DNA of 64,000 bases from Viola odorata (lineage: Eukaryota; Streptophyta; Magnoliopsida; Malpighiales; Violaceae), in NCBI GenBank assembly GCA_963691705.1, contig OY829537.1, forward strand, positions 66,874,304-66,938,303. The letters run 5' to 3'. Below the pieces are notes generated by a model that was not told the origin of the DNA, made no database searches, and saw nothing but the letters and a program-made list of their open reading frames with translations. Numbering within the stretch: position 1 is the first letter of the stretch; each line of letters opens with the position of its first letter. The translations under genes were made by a program, and so were the position numbers. Shown here one piece after another: positions 1 through 9,860 of the stretch.

Positions 1-295
1 TCACCGCTTCGTGGATTGGAAAGCGAAAGCCGTAGAGGAACATGTTAAAATATATCATCCTATCGCCCCCCGATAGAGGGTCATGAAGCCGGTGACCGAC
101 ATCAGGAATTCTAATGGAGTAACTAGGGGGGGAAAAGATACTATTTTCCTCCAGCTCTGCCTCCAATACCGCTTGATCAACAAAAATACTGGGTGTTCTT
201 TCAATTTCTAAATCTATGGGCCGCTGGAGACTCCTCAAAGACCTATTTGTGGCCAGAGGCCACTGAGAATCCTTGGGTATCCTAGATGTACTCAT
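1..295 (-). CDS. Partial extra ORF of a Tat-lineage retroelement, gypsy-type transposon domain
   Basis: An open frame of 98 codons starts at the ATG complementary to 293-295 and runs off the left edge, so the protein is incomplete. The last visible part reads MIYFNMFLYGFRFPIHEAV. This resembles the start of the conserved block in the plant 'putative gypsy type transposon' family (PF04195), where an aromatic stretch is followed by GFRxPxH. The N-terminal 55 residues are low in motifs. Tat-lineage elements are known to carry extra ORFs antisense to gag-pol between pol and the 3' LTR. The plus-oriented LTR at 2791-3303 fits that arrangement. The family assignment rests on one short motif and is tentative; the function of such ORFs is unknown. 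Confidence 0.5.
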   Translation of the reverse strand, partial: MSTSRIPKDSQWPLATNRSLRSLQRPIDLEIERTPSIFVDQAVLEAELEENSIFSPPSYSIRIPDVGHRLHDPLSGGDRMIYFNMFLYGFRFPIHEAV

Positions 296-776
296 AATGA
301 ATCGGCAAGAAGAAAATCTGAGGAAAAAGAAGTGAAGTACCTTGACCAGAAGGCGGTGGGTAAAACCGTCGGTGCCGGCAAATAGTGGCTGTGACTTCCT
401 TCGAAGCAAGAATCTAGAGAGAGAAAGGGAGAAAATTTTCGAAGTGCAAGCAAAGAGTATTAAAAGAGAGCAGTTGATCCCTTTTAAAGGCTGAGTTCTA
501 GAATCGAACAGCCTATAAAAATGGGACGCGCCCCAAAGCAAAATTGACACGTGTAAAAACCTCAGAAGGATATTTATGTCCACGCATTTATATCTTCTAC
601 AGGGGGTAGTTACTGACAATCAGTTGCAAGCGGTTACATCGAAGCAACAGTTAGTTTCTCAACGATAGCCATCCAAAGAGGAGCTAACGCCCGAACATGC
701 AAGACTAAAAAAGCAAAGCATCATTTCATTCAATAATAAGCCATACGGCATCTACAAGGGATTGCCAGGGGCAGAA
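296..776 (-). other. Upstream region of the partial ORF, with promoter-like motifs
   Basis: No gene is visible. Read on the minus strand, the stretch contains an ACACGTGTCA G-box-like motif near 544-555 and a TATA-like CCTTTAAAAGGG near 479-490, ahead of a pyrimidine-rich leader and the ATG at 295. The order and spacing would suit a promoter for the antisense ORF. This is inference from motifs only. Confidence 0.3.
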
Positions 777-1202
777 TCAATCCTCGTCAGGCCAGTAAGA
801 GGGCCAGTAGCGGTATTCCTTATCGAAGGGCGGAAGCTCATTATCAGCAAAAGGAGGGGATTTGTCAGCCTTTCGCTCCGGGCTCAACGTTAATGGCTTG
901 GATTCCTCCTTTGTAACCGAAGATGCCGCCTTGGCGAAGGTATCGCTTAAAGGAATCTCCTCTTCAAACCAATCAGCAGGAGGAAACAATATTTTGGCCT
1001 TACAGGACAGAGGGGCTGAAAATGAAGAAAACCAACTAGTGGTTTCAGAATGTGCTCTCTTCTTCGATCTCTTCCGACCTCCACAGCGGGGCAATCGCCT
1101 CTTCCAACATTGCGGCGAAGGAGGATTTTCAAAATCTGGTGTCGTCGGAGGGGTCGGACGAGATTCTCGCTCATCAGAAACCTGATCATGTGAATCGCCC
1201 AT
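777..1202 (-). CDS. Hypothetical 141-residue ORF in the Tat 3' region
   Basis: An ATG-started frame of 141 codons on the same strand as the partial ORF at 1-295. The product is polar and rich in Pro, Ser, Lys and Glu, with a basic cluster (KRRLPRCGGRKRSKKR) at residues 34-49 that could act as a nuclear-localisation signal, and an acidic aromatic C-terminus (YWPSYWPDED). No transmembrane segment or enzyme motif is visible. It lies between other antisense ORFs and left of the Tat LTR, so it may be an exon or accessory product of the antisense transcription unit. I do not recognise the family, and it could be fortuitous. The opposite-strand ORFs over it are shadows. Confidence 0.3.
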   Translation of the reverse strand: MGDSHDQVSDERESRPTPPTTPDFENPPSPQCWKRRLPRCGGRKRSKKRAHSETTSWFSSFSAPLSCKAKILFPPADWFEEEIPLSDTFAKAASSVTKEESKPLTLSPERKADKSPPFADNELPPFDKEYRYWPSYWPDED

Positions 1203-1654
1203 GAGAGGAGAAAATCAGTAGTAGCAGAAAAATATGAAGAAGAAGATGAACAGGAAAAAGAAGAAGAACTCCCCATAAATAGATAAAGTGGTGAGACTCT
1301 TCAAATTTTTCAGGTGAGAGAAGGATAATTTAATGCATCCCGAGAAGATCAACCATAATGGCAAAATCAAAATTCTTTGATCACACCTGTGGGGATTTCT
1401 CTATAATCAAGAAGCACAGAAAAACCGCCCAATCAGTTATTGCCAAAGAAACGGCGCATGATTAGTACAGAACGGTTCGCTAGAACAACCGTCGGCACCT
1501 GGCAGATAAAGAAGAATACATGCAGCAGAAATTGGCCAATAGCAGACTCATTTTTAGTTGGGCTGGCACAGCCCTCAACTGAAGCAAGAGCTAACGCCCT
1601 AAAAAGAAGAAAAGAAATTGCAAGCCCAAGGATGAAAAGAAGTTTCATTACGAC
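1203..1654. other. No gene seen
   Basis: Moderately AT-rich sequence between two antisense ORFs. Short overlapping ORFs of about 70 codons on both strands (around 1433-1658) show no recognisable motif. Nothing else is supported here. Confidence 0.4.
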
Positions 1655-2074
1655 CTAACGGCCTAGATATACGTCCGCATACATAATACATATAAAGGAA
1701 AAACAAAAAAGAAGGCACAGCGGTAAGCCTTCAAGCCGAGACCCGGCGTCATTGTCGTCATCCACCAGCAGAGTGGGAATGTCCCTCAAGGCGTCCACCA
1801 CACAATTCAGCTCTGAAGAGGTGCTTCTCATGCTCTTCAAGCAGCAGTTCAAAAGATCCTTCCTCTACTGCAGCATGGCGATGGCTACCTCGATGCGACA
1901 GGCAGCAATAGCCAACTTGGAGACATTCCCGATAGGATTGAAGTCCTCCATGGTAGCAGCCCCGATCCTGGCCAGAATGGGGGTCATCATTCCCCGAAGT
2001 TCCAGCATGTCCTCACCGGCCTTCGTCAGCATGTTCTCCAGAAAGCTGATGTCACCCTCAGTGAGATCGTCCAT
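1655..2074 (-). CDS. Small acidic ORF with one in-frame TAG, Tat extra-ORF region
   Basis: On the minus strand a frame opens with ATG at 2074 (start MDDLTEGDISFLENMLTKAG) and ends its first part at a TAG at 1865-1867. The same frame then continues for another 66 codons to 1655. Read through, it would be about 139 residues, acidic and helix-prone in the first half, ending in a hydrophobic stretch (CLLFCFSFICIMY). A single nonsense codon with no shift suggests a recently disabled ORF, or two small ORFs. It belongs with the other antisense ORFs upstream of the Tat LTR. I do not recognise a function. Confidence 0.35.
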
Positions 2075-2790
2075 GAAGAAATGGAAAATGAGAAGCAGAG
2101 AGAGTGTGAAGAGTCAGCACTGGAAAAAGGATCACATTTATAGATGTGCACCAAGGCGCGCGCTTCGAAAATTGAGCCGTCCCGTTATCCCGGAGCAGCC
2201 AGGGGGAAGGATTAACGCGGAACTCCTGATGAACACCCGCGATACTCAAGTGGAGTATGGATTGAAACAAAAAAAATGCAATACCCCACAATTTGTAGGT
2301 AGCTTATGGCGTAAAACCACATTGCAGGCGGCTTATAGCAAGGCCGGATCCAACGAGCTTGGATGGAAAAAGCGACAGCAACGACCCCCCGATATTGGCG
2401 AGCGAATGCCTTCGAGGGAGTAAGGGTGACTTACGTCTATCGTTGTGTTATATTTTCACTAACAAAACCACATTTGAGAATGTGCAGGAAAAACAAGACA
2501 ATATCTCTTTCAAAATGATATTCGAAGCTCTGAAGGGATAACGCTGGAAGGCTCTACCATGACGATGTTAATCATATGAGCGCCCTCTCTGTGACCGATC
2601 AATACCGCCGGAGATCGGTTCCCGTTATCCGCTTCGCTATCGCATATCCAGCGCAAAGGAACTGACGAAGGAATCAGAGAAACTCAGAGATTCTCATGAA
2701 TATAACGCGGCGCAAGAGGAGTAATGTTCCTTCAGATACCAGGGAAGGAAGTCCTTGGTGAACACTCAGGCTCATTTTCAGTTGGGCTTA
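2075..2790. other. Tat element 3' region, no gene seen
   Basis: Mixed sequence between the antisense ORFs and the LTR. No ORF with family features is visible. The last bases before 2791 (CAGTTGGGCTTA) are a weak purine-containing tract where a polypurine tract for the plus-oriented LTR would be expected. Confidence 0.35.
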
Positions 2791-3303
2791 TGATAACAAT
2801 TGATGAAATACCAAGGGTATATCTGTCTTCTCACCCCAAGTCAAAGCCAGGTCCCCGTAGACCTTGACTGGCGTCAACGCCCCGGCTGCCACCCGTGTTA
2901 GGCCGAGGAATCCTGGGATGGTCGACATCAGCGGGGGGCCACACGACATTATCCTATCCCAGGTCGCCCCGACAACCTCTAACGGGCGATATCTCACCAG
3001 CGATACCCTATCATGCTGACGCGTGTTGATGTCATCCTGGGCGTTATCTCCCTGCGATAACGCCCACCCCTGGGGGTAACGACCTTCCTTTGGCTATAAA
3101 TACCACTCATTTCTAGATCAAAGGTAAGATCGAATTCTCTACCAAAATCTCTGCCAAATTGCACAGCCATACTAACTTAAGCATCGGAGTGTCTACCCTG
3201 GAGCCCCCCCTTCGATGACTTGCAGGTACGACGGACTGCCGCAACAGTGATTCCAGACAGCTGTAATCTCTACCCCACTCCCATAGTAGATCAAATGTTA
3301 TCA
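2791..3303 (+). mobile_element. LTR of a Tat-lineage Ty3/gypsy element
   Basis: A 513-bp segment bounded by perfect 7-bp inverted ends, TGATAAC at 2791-2797 and GTTATCA at 3297-3303. It contains a TATA box and is followed directly by a primer-binding-site-like sequence, so it is read as plus-oriented. The transcribed part contains AACTTAAGCATCGGAGTGTC, the kind of R/U5 sequence I associate with plant Tat elements. Antisense extra ORFs lie on its left (3' side of such elements) and a gag start on its right. It therefore either closes one element or opens another. Confidence 0.7.
3095..3102 (+). promoter_or_regulatory. TATA box of the Tat LTR
   Basis: TATAAATA lies about 305 bp into the LTR and 200 bp before its end, a normal place for the core promoter that drives element transcription to the right. 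Confidence 0.6.
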
Positions 3304-3304
3304 A

Positions 3305-3324
3305 ATTGGTGCTTTCATTGAGAG
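3305..3324 (+). promoter_or_regulatory. Primer-binding-site region of the Tat element
   Basis: The sequence TTGGTGCTTTCATTGAGAG begins two bases after the LTR terminus. Its position matches a minus-strand primer-binding site. Which tRNA would pair cannot be decided here. Confidence 0.5.
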
Positions 3325-3389
3325 CTTTGGTTCTAATTAAGTGAGCATCCTTAATAGCCAAGCTCTATTCTTTTGGGAATTGCAAGATT

Positions 3390-3479
3390 ATGGCTTCTGA
3401 TTCAGATCCGCCGTTGACTCAGTCCTCTAGCCTTCCATTTGATACCCGCAAGCCGCCCACTAATTCTTCTTTATTTTAA
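3390..3479 (+). pseudogene. Tat gag N-terminal remnant
   Basis: ATG at 3390 opens a 29-codon frame (MASDSDPPLTQSSSLPFD at the start) ending at TAA 3477-3479. It is the first ATG frame after the LTR and primer-binding site, where gag should begin. Around 3455-3480 the sequence changes to chromovirus pol, so gag was cut off by a deletion or insertion junction. It is too short for a domain assignment. Confidence 0.4.
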
Positions 3480-4863
3480 ATCATTTTGCTTAAACTCTTC
3501 TAATCCTAACCCTTTGAATTCTACGCATATTGGTATTGCTAATCTTTTGCAGGAGTTCAAGGATGTGATACCTGATGAGATACCTCCGGGGATGCCACCG
3601 ATTCGTAGAATCGAGTTCGGATCAACTATCCCAAACAGACCCGCATATAGGAGCAATCCCGAGGAGACCAAAGAGTTGTAGCGGCAAGTTGATGAGTTGC
3701 TGAACCGCGGCTACGTGAGGGAAAGCTTATCATCGTGCGCCATTCTAGTGATCTTAGTTCCCAAGAAGGACGGAACTTGGCGCATGCGTGTTGATTGCCG
3801 TGCAATCAACAAAATCACTGTAAAGTATCGACACTCTATACCTCGTTTAGATGATATGCTAGATGAATTGAGTGATAGCCAAGTCTTCTCTAAGATAGAT
3901 TTAATGAGTAGTTATCATCAAATTCGCATAAAAGAGGGTGATGAATGGAAAACGACTTTTAAAACTAAGTATGGACTTTATGAGTGGATGGTCATACCGT
4001 TTGGATTGACCAATACCCCTAGTACTTTCATGAGATTAATGAATCATGTTCTAAGGTGTTTTACTGGAAAATTTATTGTAGTGTATTTTGATGATATATT
4101 AATTTACAGCAAATCCGTTGATGAGCATATTTCACATCTTAGAGCTGTTTTTATCACACTGCGTGAACAACAGTTGTATGCTAAGCTAAGCAAGTGTTCT
4201 TTTGCTCTAGAAAAAGTTAGTTTTTTTGGTTTCATTGTCAGTGTAGAAGGTGTAAAAGTTGACGAGGAGAAGGTCAAGGTAATCAAGGAGTGGCCAACTC
4301 CGAAGAACGCGAGTGACGTGCGCTCATTTCACAGCCTTGCTAGCTTTTACAGGCAGTTTGTTAAAACATTTAGTACAATAGTTATGCCATTAAATGAGCT
4401 AACTAAAAAGAATGTGCCTTTCAGGTGGGAGCAACCGTAGGAGGAAGCGTTTCAGACGCTCAAGGACCGCTTGTCTTCGGCGCCCGTCTTAGCCCTACCG
4501 GACTTCGACAAGGCGTTCGAAGTGGAATGCGATGCGAGTGGTATCAGAATTGGAGTTGTGCTGATACAGGAGAAGCGCCCCATCGCCTACTTCAGTGAGA
4601 AGTTAAAGGATGCTCAACTTCGATATCTAACGTACAACAAGGAGCTCTACGCTCTTGTGCGCGCGTTTGAAGTGTGGCAACATTACTTAATGCCACGAGA
4701 ATTCATTGTACATATGGATCACCTTAGCTTGAAGTACCTCAAGGGGCAAGACAAGCTGAACTGACGCCACGCGACGTTGATGGAGTTCATCGAGCCCTTC
4801 CCATATCATATCCAATACAAACAAGGTAAGGTCAATGTAATAGCTGATGCGTTGTCGCGAAGG
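3480..4863 (+). pseudogene. pol: Chromovirus RT-RNase H, copy A
   Basis: A single plus-strand frame carries RT and RNase H, broken by three nonsense codons (TAG 3679, TAG 4438, TGA 4762) but no frameshift in this part. RT motifs follow in order: [39 protein letters not shown], and the catalytic [10 protein letters not shown] near 4081-4110. RNase H shows the ECDASG catalytic Asp, NKELYAL and the DALSRR end near 4840-4862. Copy B has CGA where this copy has the TGA at 4762, so that stop arose after duplication. The start is not preserved. Function in life: reverse transcription of the element RNA. Confidence 0.85.
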
Positions 4864-5848
4864 TATGTACTTCTATCATTTCTTAGCGCTAAGTTACTGG
4901 GATTTGCACAGATTATTGAACTGTACCTTACTGATGCTGATTTTGGTGAGATATATAACACATGCATGACTCGTACTGAATCTGAATTTTATAAGCATGA
5001 GGGTTATTTGTTTAAGTGCAAGAGTTTGTGTGTGCCTATCTATTCTTTGAGGGAATTATTTGTCCAAGAGTCACATTGTGGTGGTTTAATGGGTCACTTT
5101 GGTGTGACCAAGACTCTTGATGTGCTGAAAGATCACTTTTACTGGCCCCATATGAAACGCGACGTGGTCTGCGTCGTTGCTACGTGTTTAGTGTGCCGAA
5201 AGGCCAAATCTAAAGTAGCCAGTCATGGTGAGTACATGCCCTTACCTATTCCTTCCCATATTTGTCCATGGATTTTGTTATGGGTTTGCCTAAGTCTCGA
5301 CAAGGGAAGGATAGTATTTTTATCGTAGTAGATAGATTTTCTAAGATGGCACACTTCATTCCGTATGCTACTACTCATGATGCAACTGCTATTGCTGATT
5401 TATTCTTTAAAGAAGTGGTACGTTTACATGGCATACCCTTATCTATTGTCAGTGATAGGGATAGTAAGTTCCTGAGCCACTTTTGGCGCATTTTGTGGAA
5501 GAGACTTGGTACTAAATTGCTTTATTCTACATCTTACCATCCGTAAACCTACGGCCAAATAGAGGTAGTGAATCGAACCTTAGGTTCCTTGTTGCGCACA
5601 TTGGTTTATAAGCATGTATCTACATGGGTAGTGTCTACCGTTTATTGAATTTTCTTACAATCGTTCTATTCATTCTACTACACATTATTCACCATTCGAA
5701 CTTGTTTATGGTTTTAATCCTATGACACCGTTGGATTTGATCCCTTTGCCTGTAAGTGAGGTTTCTAGCTTAGATGGAGCAAAGAAAGCAGAACTGGTAA
5801 AGAAGCTACACGAGAAGGCCAAGCAAAACATAGAACGAATGAATGAGT

Positions 5849-5968
5849 AGCTACACTTACGCCGGGAACAGTTTCCTTTAATATGGGTGATTAGGTGTGG
5901 CTATACTTACGCCGGGAATGGTATCCTTCAATGTGGGTGATTAGGTGTGGCTACACTTACGTTAGGAA
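5849..5968 (+). repeat. Tandem repeat of about 50 bp inside integrase, copy A
   Basis: Three successive imperfect units each contain GGCTACACTTACGCCGGGAA or a close variant, followed by TCCTTCAATGTGGGTGATTA. The unit is not a multiple of three, so it breaks the reading frame. The same array is present in copy B (35536-35655), so it formed before the segmental duplication. Confidence 0.75.
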
Positions 5969-6186
5969 AGGTTTCCAACCCAACACCGTGGCAAGATGTC
6001 TGACAGAGGGGACAATCCATTCCAGATCGTTGAGAAGATCAACAACCATGCCTACAAACTTGACTTGTTAGGTGAGTATGGTACCGCGAGTGCTACATTC
6101 AATGTTTCAGACTTAACATTGTTTGATATAGGTGTTGATGCTGATGTTGCGGCTAATGCTGTTAGGATTCGAGGGCGAATCCTTTC

Positions 6187-6200
6187 GAAGGGGGAGGGAA
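6187..6200 (+). promoter_or_regulatory. Polypurine tract of chromovirus A
   Basis: GAAGGGGGAGGGAA lies directly before TGATG, the LTR start. This matches the position and composition of a plus-strand priming site. Confidence 0.7.
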
Positions 6201-7028
6201 TGATGCAAACCCCATACCGTTACCGACCACCGGACCAATTACTCGTGCGAGGCGCAAGGAGTTGTAAGCGAAGTTATCACAACTGATTTACAAAGAATTA
6301 CAATGTGAAACACTCATCGAGGAAGCTGTGCTACGCGAGAAAGAGCCGCGACTCATTTCGCTCATTTCGGCCCAAAATTTAGATTTTGGAACAGTGCTTA
6401 ACGGCATACCGCTAAGCCCTTAGCGGCATGCTGCCAAGGATTGTTCTTTGGGCGAGCTTTAGACAGCAGCTAGCGGCATGCCGAAGTGAGGAATGGCGCC
6501 AGTTTTGTTTCCAAATTGGAAACTCCAAATTATATCTTTTAATTAGCCATTTTATGACTTAATTAAATTAGTTTGGATTTTATTTAATTAAGTTAGCTAT
6601 TTTAATTAATTATAAAAGTTCTACAAAGGAAAGGATTCCTATTGTAAGGATTTTAGGGTTTCTCCTATTTAAAGGAGTCACCCTCTTTATTATTATTTTA
6701 CATTATCTTTGAAATAAAATACAGAGAGTTTTCTCAATTGTTCTTCGCGAACCTTGTTCCTCATTGAGTCCGGACACTCGATTAGGATAGCAAGTAAAAC
6801 CCGAAAGTCTATTCCATTGAGTCGTCGCCCAAGGTTGATATTCACAGGTTGAATATAGGTTGAGGGATCAATTCAAAAGCCTCACTTGAAATCGATTAGG
6901 TTGGTTGTCACAGGTTTTCCTCAGGTCTTAGCTCGTACTCGTGAGTTTATCTTCCGCATCGAAAATCCAAGCCTAGAACTAGATCGGGAATTACTCATTA
7001 GGCATCCTACGCAACTTGGATCATATCA
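6201..7028 (+). mobile_element. 3' LTR of chromovirus A
   Basis: About 828 bp from TGATG after the polypurine tract to ATATCA at 7028. A TATA-like TATTTAAA lies at 6666-6673. The segment matches 35890-36726 and 32606-33493. The polyprotein frame reads past the polypurine tract into the LTR, a layout known in some chromoviruses. The right end abuts coding sequence of a U-box gene. Confidence 0.75.
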
Positions 7029-7475
7029 GAATCGATAGCCATGGATGCGGCGTCGAAGTTCGTTATTGCAGAGAAGGAAGGGTTGGTATCGGAATTGATA
7101 AAATCTATTGGTGTAGGGAGTGATCCTAGTTTGGTGGATGCGAGCTTGGCGTGTTTCGTAGCAATTTCGATGGCGAAACGCTTGGAAGTGAAGTTAGTCC
7201 AGCTCAATCTAGTCACGGTGCTGAGGGAGCTGCTCATGGCGACGACCAGCAGGGTATAGAACACGGTGAAGGCGTTGAAGCTACTGGAAATGGTGTCGTC
7301 TTGCAAAGAAGAGAGGGCGGAGATGTGCAGGGATTGGAGGTGCGTGGAGGCGGTGGTGTAGAAGGTGTTGAAATTATCGAGCAAGGCCACGGAACATGCG
7401 GTGATGATACTGTGGAGTTTGTGTTACTTGTTTAGAGATAAGGCGGTGCAAGAGGCGGTGACGAGGCTTTGGACT
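7029..7475 (+). pseudogene. U-box E3 ubiquitin ligase ARM-repeat fragment, copy A
   Basis: The frame starts at the codon touching the chromovirus LTR (GAA TCG ATA GCC ATG) and reads ARM-repeat sequence. Blocks such as FVIAEKEGLVSELIKSIG, VKALKLLEMVSS and TEHAVMILWSLCYLFRD fit the C-terminal ARM region of plant U-box ligases of the PUB22-26/CMPG type, which ubiquitinate targets in immune and stress signalling. About 145 codons remain of a protein that is normally near 420. The N-terminal U-box is absent. Stops: TAG at 7257-7259 (shared with copy B) and TAG near 7359 (this copy only). The chromovirus apparently inserted into the gene, and the 5' half was then lost. The antisense ORF over it is a shadow. 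Confidence 0.75.
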
Positions 7476-8245
7476 AACTTCACCAAATTTGAAAAAGAAA
7501 AAAAATTTCAAAAAAAAATAATTCGGACGAGAACCCGTCCAAACCCGGCTCATTTAATTGGACGGATCTGATCCGTCCGTTTATTAAATGGGCTAGGACT
7601 ACTCTATTCAGTTTATTCTGGGACTAAATGGGTTTGGCCCATAAACGTCCGTCCGTCTATTTTGCCACTCCTAAGGAAGCTCATAAAACATCTTAATAGA
7701 AACCTAACTTAAGAACTTTCGGCATATCTATTGATTTCGGCAATTTGAAATAGCTTGAAAAATAGCTCATTTCTTTTATAAAAATTTAGTAACATCCAAT
7801 ATAATAATAGAATTGAAACGATATGCAGAAATCAACATTTATACCTTCTTAAACAATATGCATCAGCTTCCACAATTCTTCCAAAATTGACAATTATCAG
7901 ATGTGGTTTAAGAATGAATACTTCTCCAAGATACAAAACCAAATAGAAAATTTGTTTTATTATAGAAATTGCTTTCGCTGAACATCAGTATCATCCAATG
8001 AAGTAGATAAACTAATCAAGAATAGACAAATGATAACAATAAAATATAGAATAAAAGAGAACATACCTACTGATACTCAAGTCAAGCCGTTAATCCTGAT
8101 AAGAAATCTAATTGCCTACTCCAAACTTACTTCTTTTCATTTCTTTTTTCTACTAGTTTTTTATCTCCAGAATTGGAAACTCACTTGCAAATGACTCTTT
8201 ATCACTGATGCATCCTCAACTTGCATTAGTTTTCCAATCTGTTAC
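7476..8245. repeat. Decayed DNA-transposon-like end and AT-rich spacer, copy A
   Basis: No gene is seen. At 7560-7578 there is a palindrome, GGACGGATC-T-GATCCGTCC, and the block ends near 7672 in TTTGCCACTCCTAAGG. Its complement begins AGGAGTGGCAAAA, like the terminal repeats of many plant hAT-type elements. The remainder to 8245 is AT-rich and unrecognised. The same sequence is at 37165-37930, so it is part of the segmental duplication. Confidence 0.4.
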
Positions 8246-8471
8246 TGTCGCGCCCCCGAAAATTAAAAATTCGCGAGTGTGCAACAAACTTAAGACCTTA
8301 CGATGCTCAGTGTAAACAGACGCCTTGCAACATGCAATGAAGTCACCACCCTAATTTGGTTGCTAGGTTTAGGGAACCTTAATCGTCATGGCATAAGAAA
8401 TATAATAAATAAAAACTAAAGGCACAAAAAAGGGGTCTGGACCCCAGACAAAGGTTTGGGGTCTTATTATG

Positions 8472-8500
8472 GTCTCGGGAAGGCGTTAGGCACCCGAGTC
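8472..8500 (-). promoter_or_regulatory. Conserved LTR hairpin, copy 1
   Basis: GTCTCGGG (8472-8479) and CCCGAGTC (8493-8500) can pair at 7 of 8 positions around a 13-base loop containing AAGGCGTTAGG. The same hairpin is found in four other LTR copies in this window, in both orientations. In element sense it lies near the 3' end of the LTR. Confidence 0.6.
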
Positions 8501-9109
8501 ACATCCGAAAACGGTTACTGATTAATGAGAGAGGTGTTTAATAAAAATGCATTTTTGAAAAGGAGGCCCTCAGAGGAATCGTCACTTTAGTCTTTTCTAT
8601 GATCGTGACCGTTTAGGAATAATTAATCGTTGGACGAGGTTACTGTTTTAAAAATCTTTCGGACGGGGTTACCGTTTATCAAGACCGATTGATTATTCCT
8701 GACCGTAACATGATGGGACTGAATTTTCCATAAGACTAAATGAGCGCCCTCTATTTCATCACCGGGGCATGCATGATTAAATTGATTACTACGTGATTCT
8801 ATCATGGATTGCTAACAGAGTACAAGTTTAAATGATAGATTTTGAAATGATAAGCTGATGTGGGATCGAAGCCACCACGTACATGCAGTCAATATAAGTG
8901 AGAATTTAAAATCATATGAACATGGCATTTTAAGCAAATCTTTAAACACGTTGTTCATGTGAGTTGATTGTAGTTCTAGCAATTCTATATATCATGCGTA
9001 CGATTGACATTTACGAAAAGCTTTGAATAAATAAAAAGGAACGAAAGGCGTACTTTCGAGCGAAGCTTGAATTTAAAACCTACAAAATGAGAGTGTTAGG
9101 AATAGGTCG

Positions 9110-9430
9110 AAAAATAAATAAGCAATTCATGAGTGCGAGAATTTAAACAATGACTTGACGCGTACGAAAATTTAAATGCTGATTTGAGGTATGTGAGAAA
9201 TGATGAATTGACGCATATGAACATTGAAATGATGATTTGATAAGTGCAAGAAATTAAATGATGATTTGATGCATGCAGAAAATTTAAATGCTGGTTTGAT
9301 ATATGCGAGAAATGATGATTTGACGCATACGAAAATTTACATGATGTTTTGATAAGTACAAAAAATTTAAATGCTGATTTGATAAGGTGCGAAAATTAAA
9401 TGATTACAGTTGATAAGTGCGAGAATTTAT
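9110..9430. repeat. Degenerate 30-bp repeats in the Ogre LTR
   Basis: Recurring units of about 25-32 bp built on ATGATTTGACGCATACGAAA or close variants with AATTTAAATG spacers. The array is also present at about 23095-23327 and 38825-39065 with different copy numbers. Confidence 0.65.
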
Positions 9431-9860
9431 ATGATGATTTGAAGAAAAATTAAGTGACGATTTGACAAAAAATTACAGATTCGATATTTGCAGAAATTAA
9501 GCAGTTGACGATTTGCAGAATATTTAAACAAATGATATTGCAGAAGATTAACAGTTGATGATTTGCAGAAATTAAGCAAGTTGATATTATAGAAAATAAA
9601 CAGGTTGATATTTTGCAGAAAATAAAACAGGTTGATATTTGTAGAAAATAAACAGTTGATATTTGCAGAAAATAAACAGTTGATATTTGCAGAAAATAAA
9701 ACAGGTGATATTTGCAGAAAATAAAACTGTTGATATTTGCGACCGACCATGTAGGCGGTAAATTGAATTTAAATTGCCGAAAGAAAATTGCGAAATTAAA
9801 GTGCGAATAATTTAAACAGTTGATAAGTACAGAAAATTAAACAGTTGATACTACGAAAAA
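9430..9860. repeat. Copy-A-specific minisatellite in the Ogre LTR
   Basis: Units of about 24 bp with GTTGATATTTGCAGAAAATA as core are repeated many times. The matching place in copy B (39045-39100) has almost none of it, so the array expanded after the duplication or was lost from B. The minus-strand 107-codon ORF here is only a translation of the repeat. Confidence 0.75.

Larger units (their letters stand above)
4864..6200 (+). pseudogene. pol: Chromovirus integrase, copy A, with tandem repeat in its C-terminal part
   Basis: The zinc-binding part is visible ([14 protein letters not shown], then CLVCRKAK near 5187-5210). The catalytic core then continues in another frame from about 5265: [33 protein letters not shown]. 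Relative to copy B, about 10 bp is missing near 5260, which causes the shift. A stop follows at TSYHP, and a run of about 50-bp repeats at 5849-5968 interrupts the C-terminal region. The polyprotein end (SDRGDNPFQIVEKINNHAYK) reads from 5996 into the polypurine tract. It is not functional. Role in the family: insertion of element DNA. Confidence 0.8.
3480..7028 (+). mobile_element. Chromovirus-type Ty3/gypsy element, copy A (5'-truncated)
   Basis: The fragment keeps RT, RNase H, integrase, a polypurine tract and a 3' LTR. Gag, protease and the 5' LTR are missing. Most of its right half is repeated at 34361-36726 (copy B). The order RT-RNase H-IN and the integrase C-terminal block (residues such as YKLDLLGEYG and ATFNVSDL) mark a chromovirus-like Ty3/gypsy element. 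No chromodomain is seen. The left junction near 3470 joins it to Tat gag. Confidence 0.8.

Noticed and set aside
7007..7390. 127-codon antisense ORF
   Set aside because: Shadow of the ARM-repeat pseudogene on the other strand; the plus-strand frame explains the sequence. The same applies to 36705-37088.
9427..9750. 107-codon minus-strand ORF
   Set aside because: It is a translation of the minisatellite (repeated NINCLFSA-like words).
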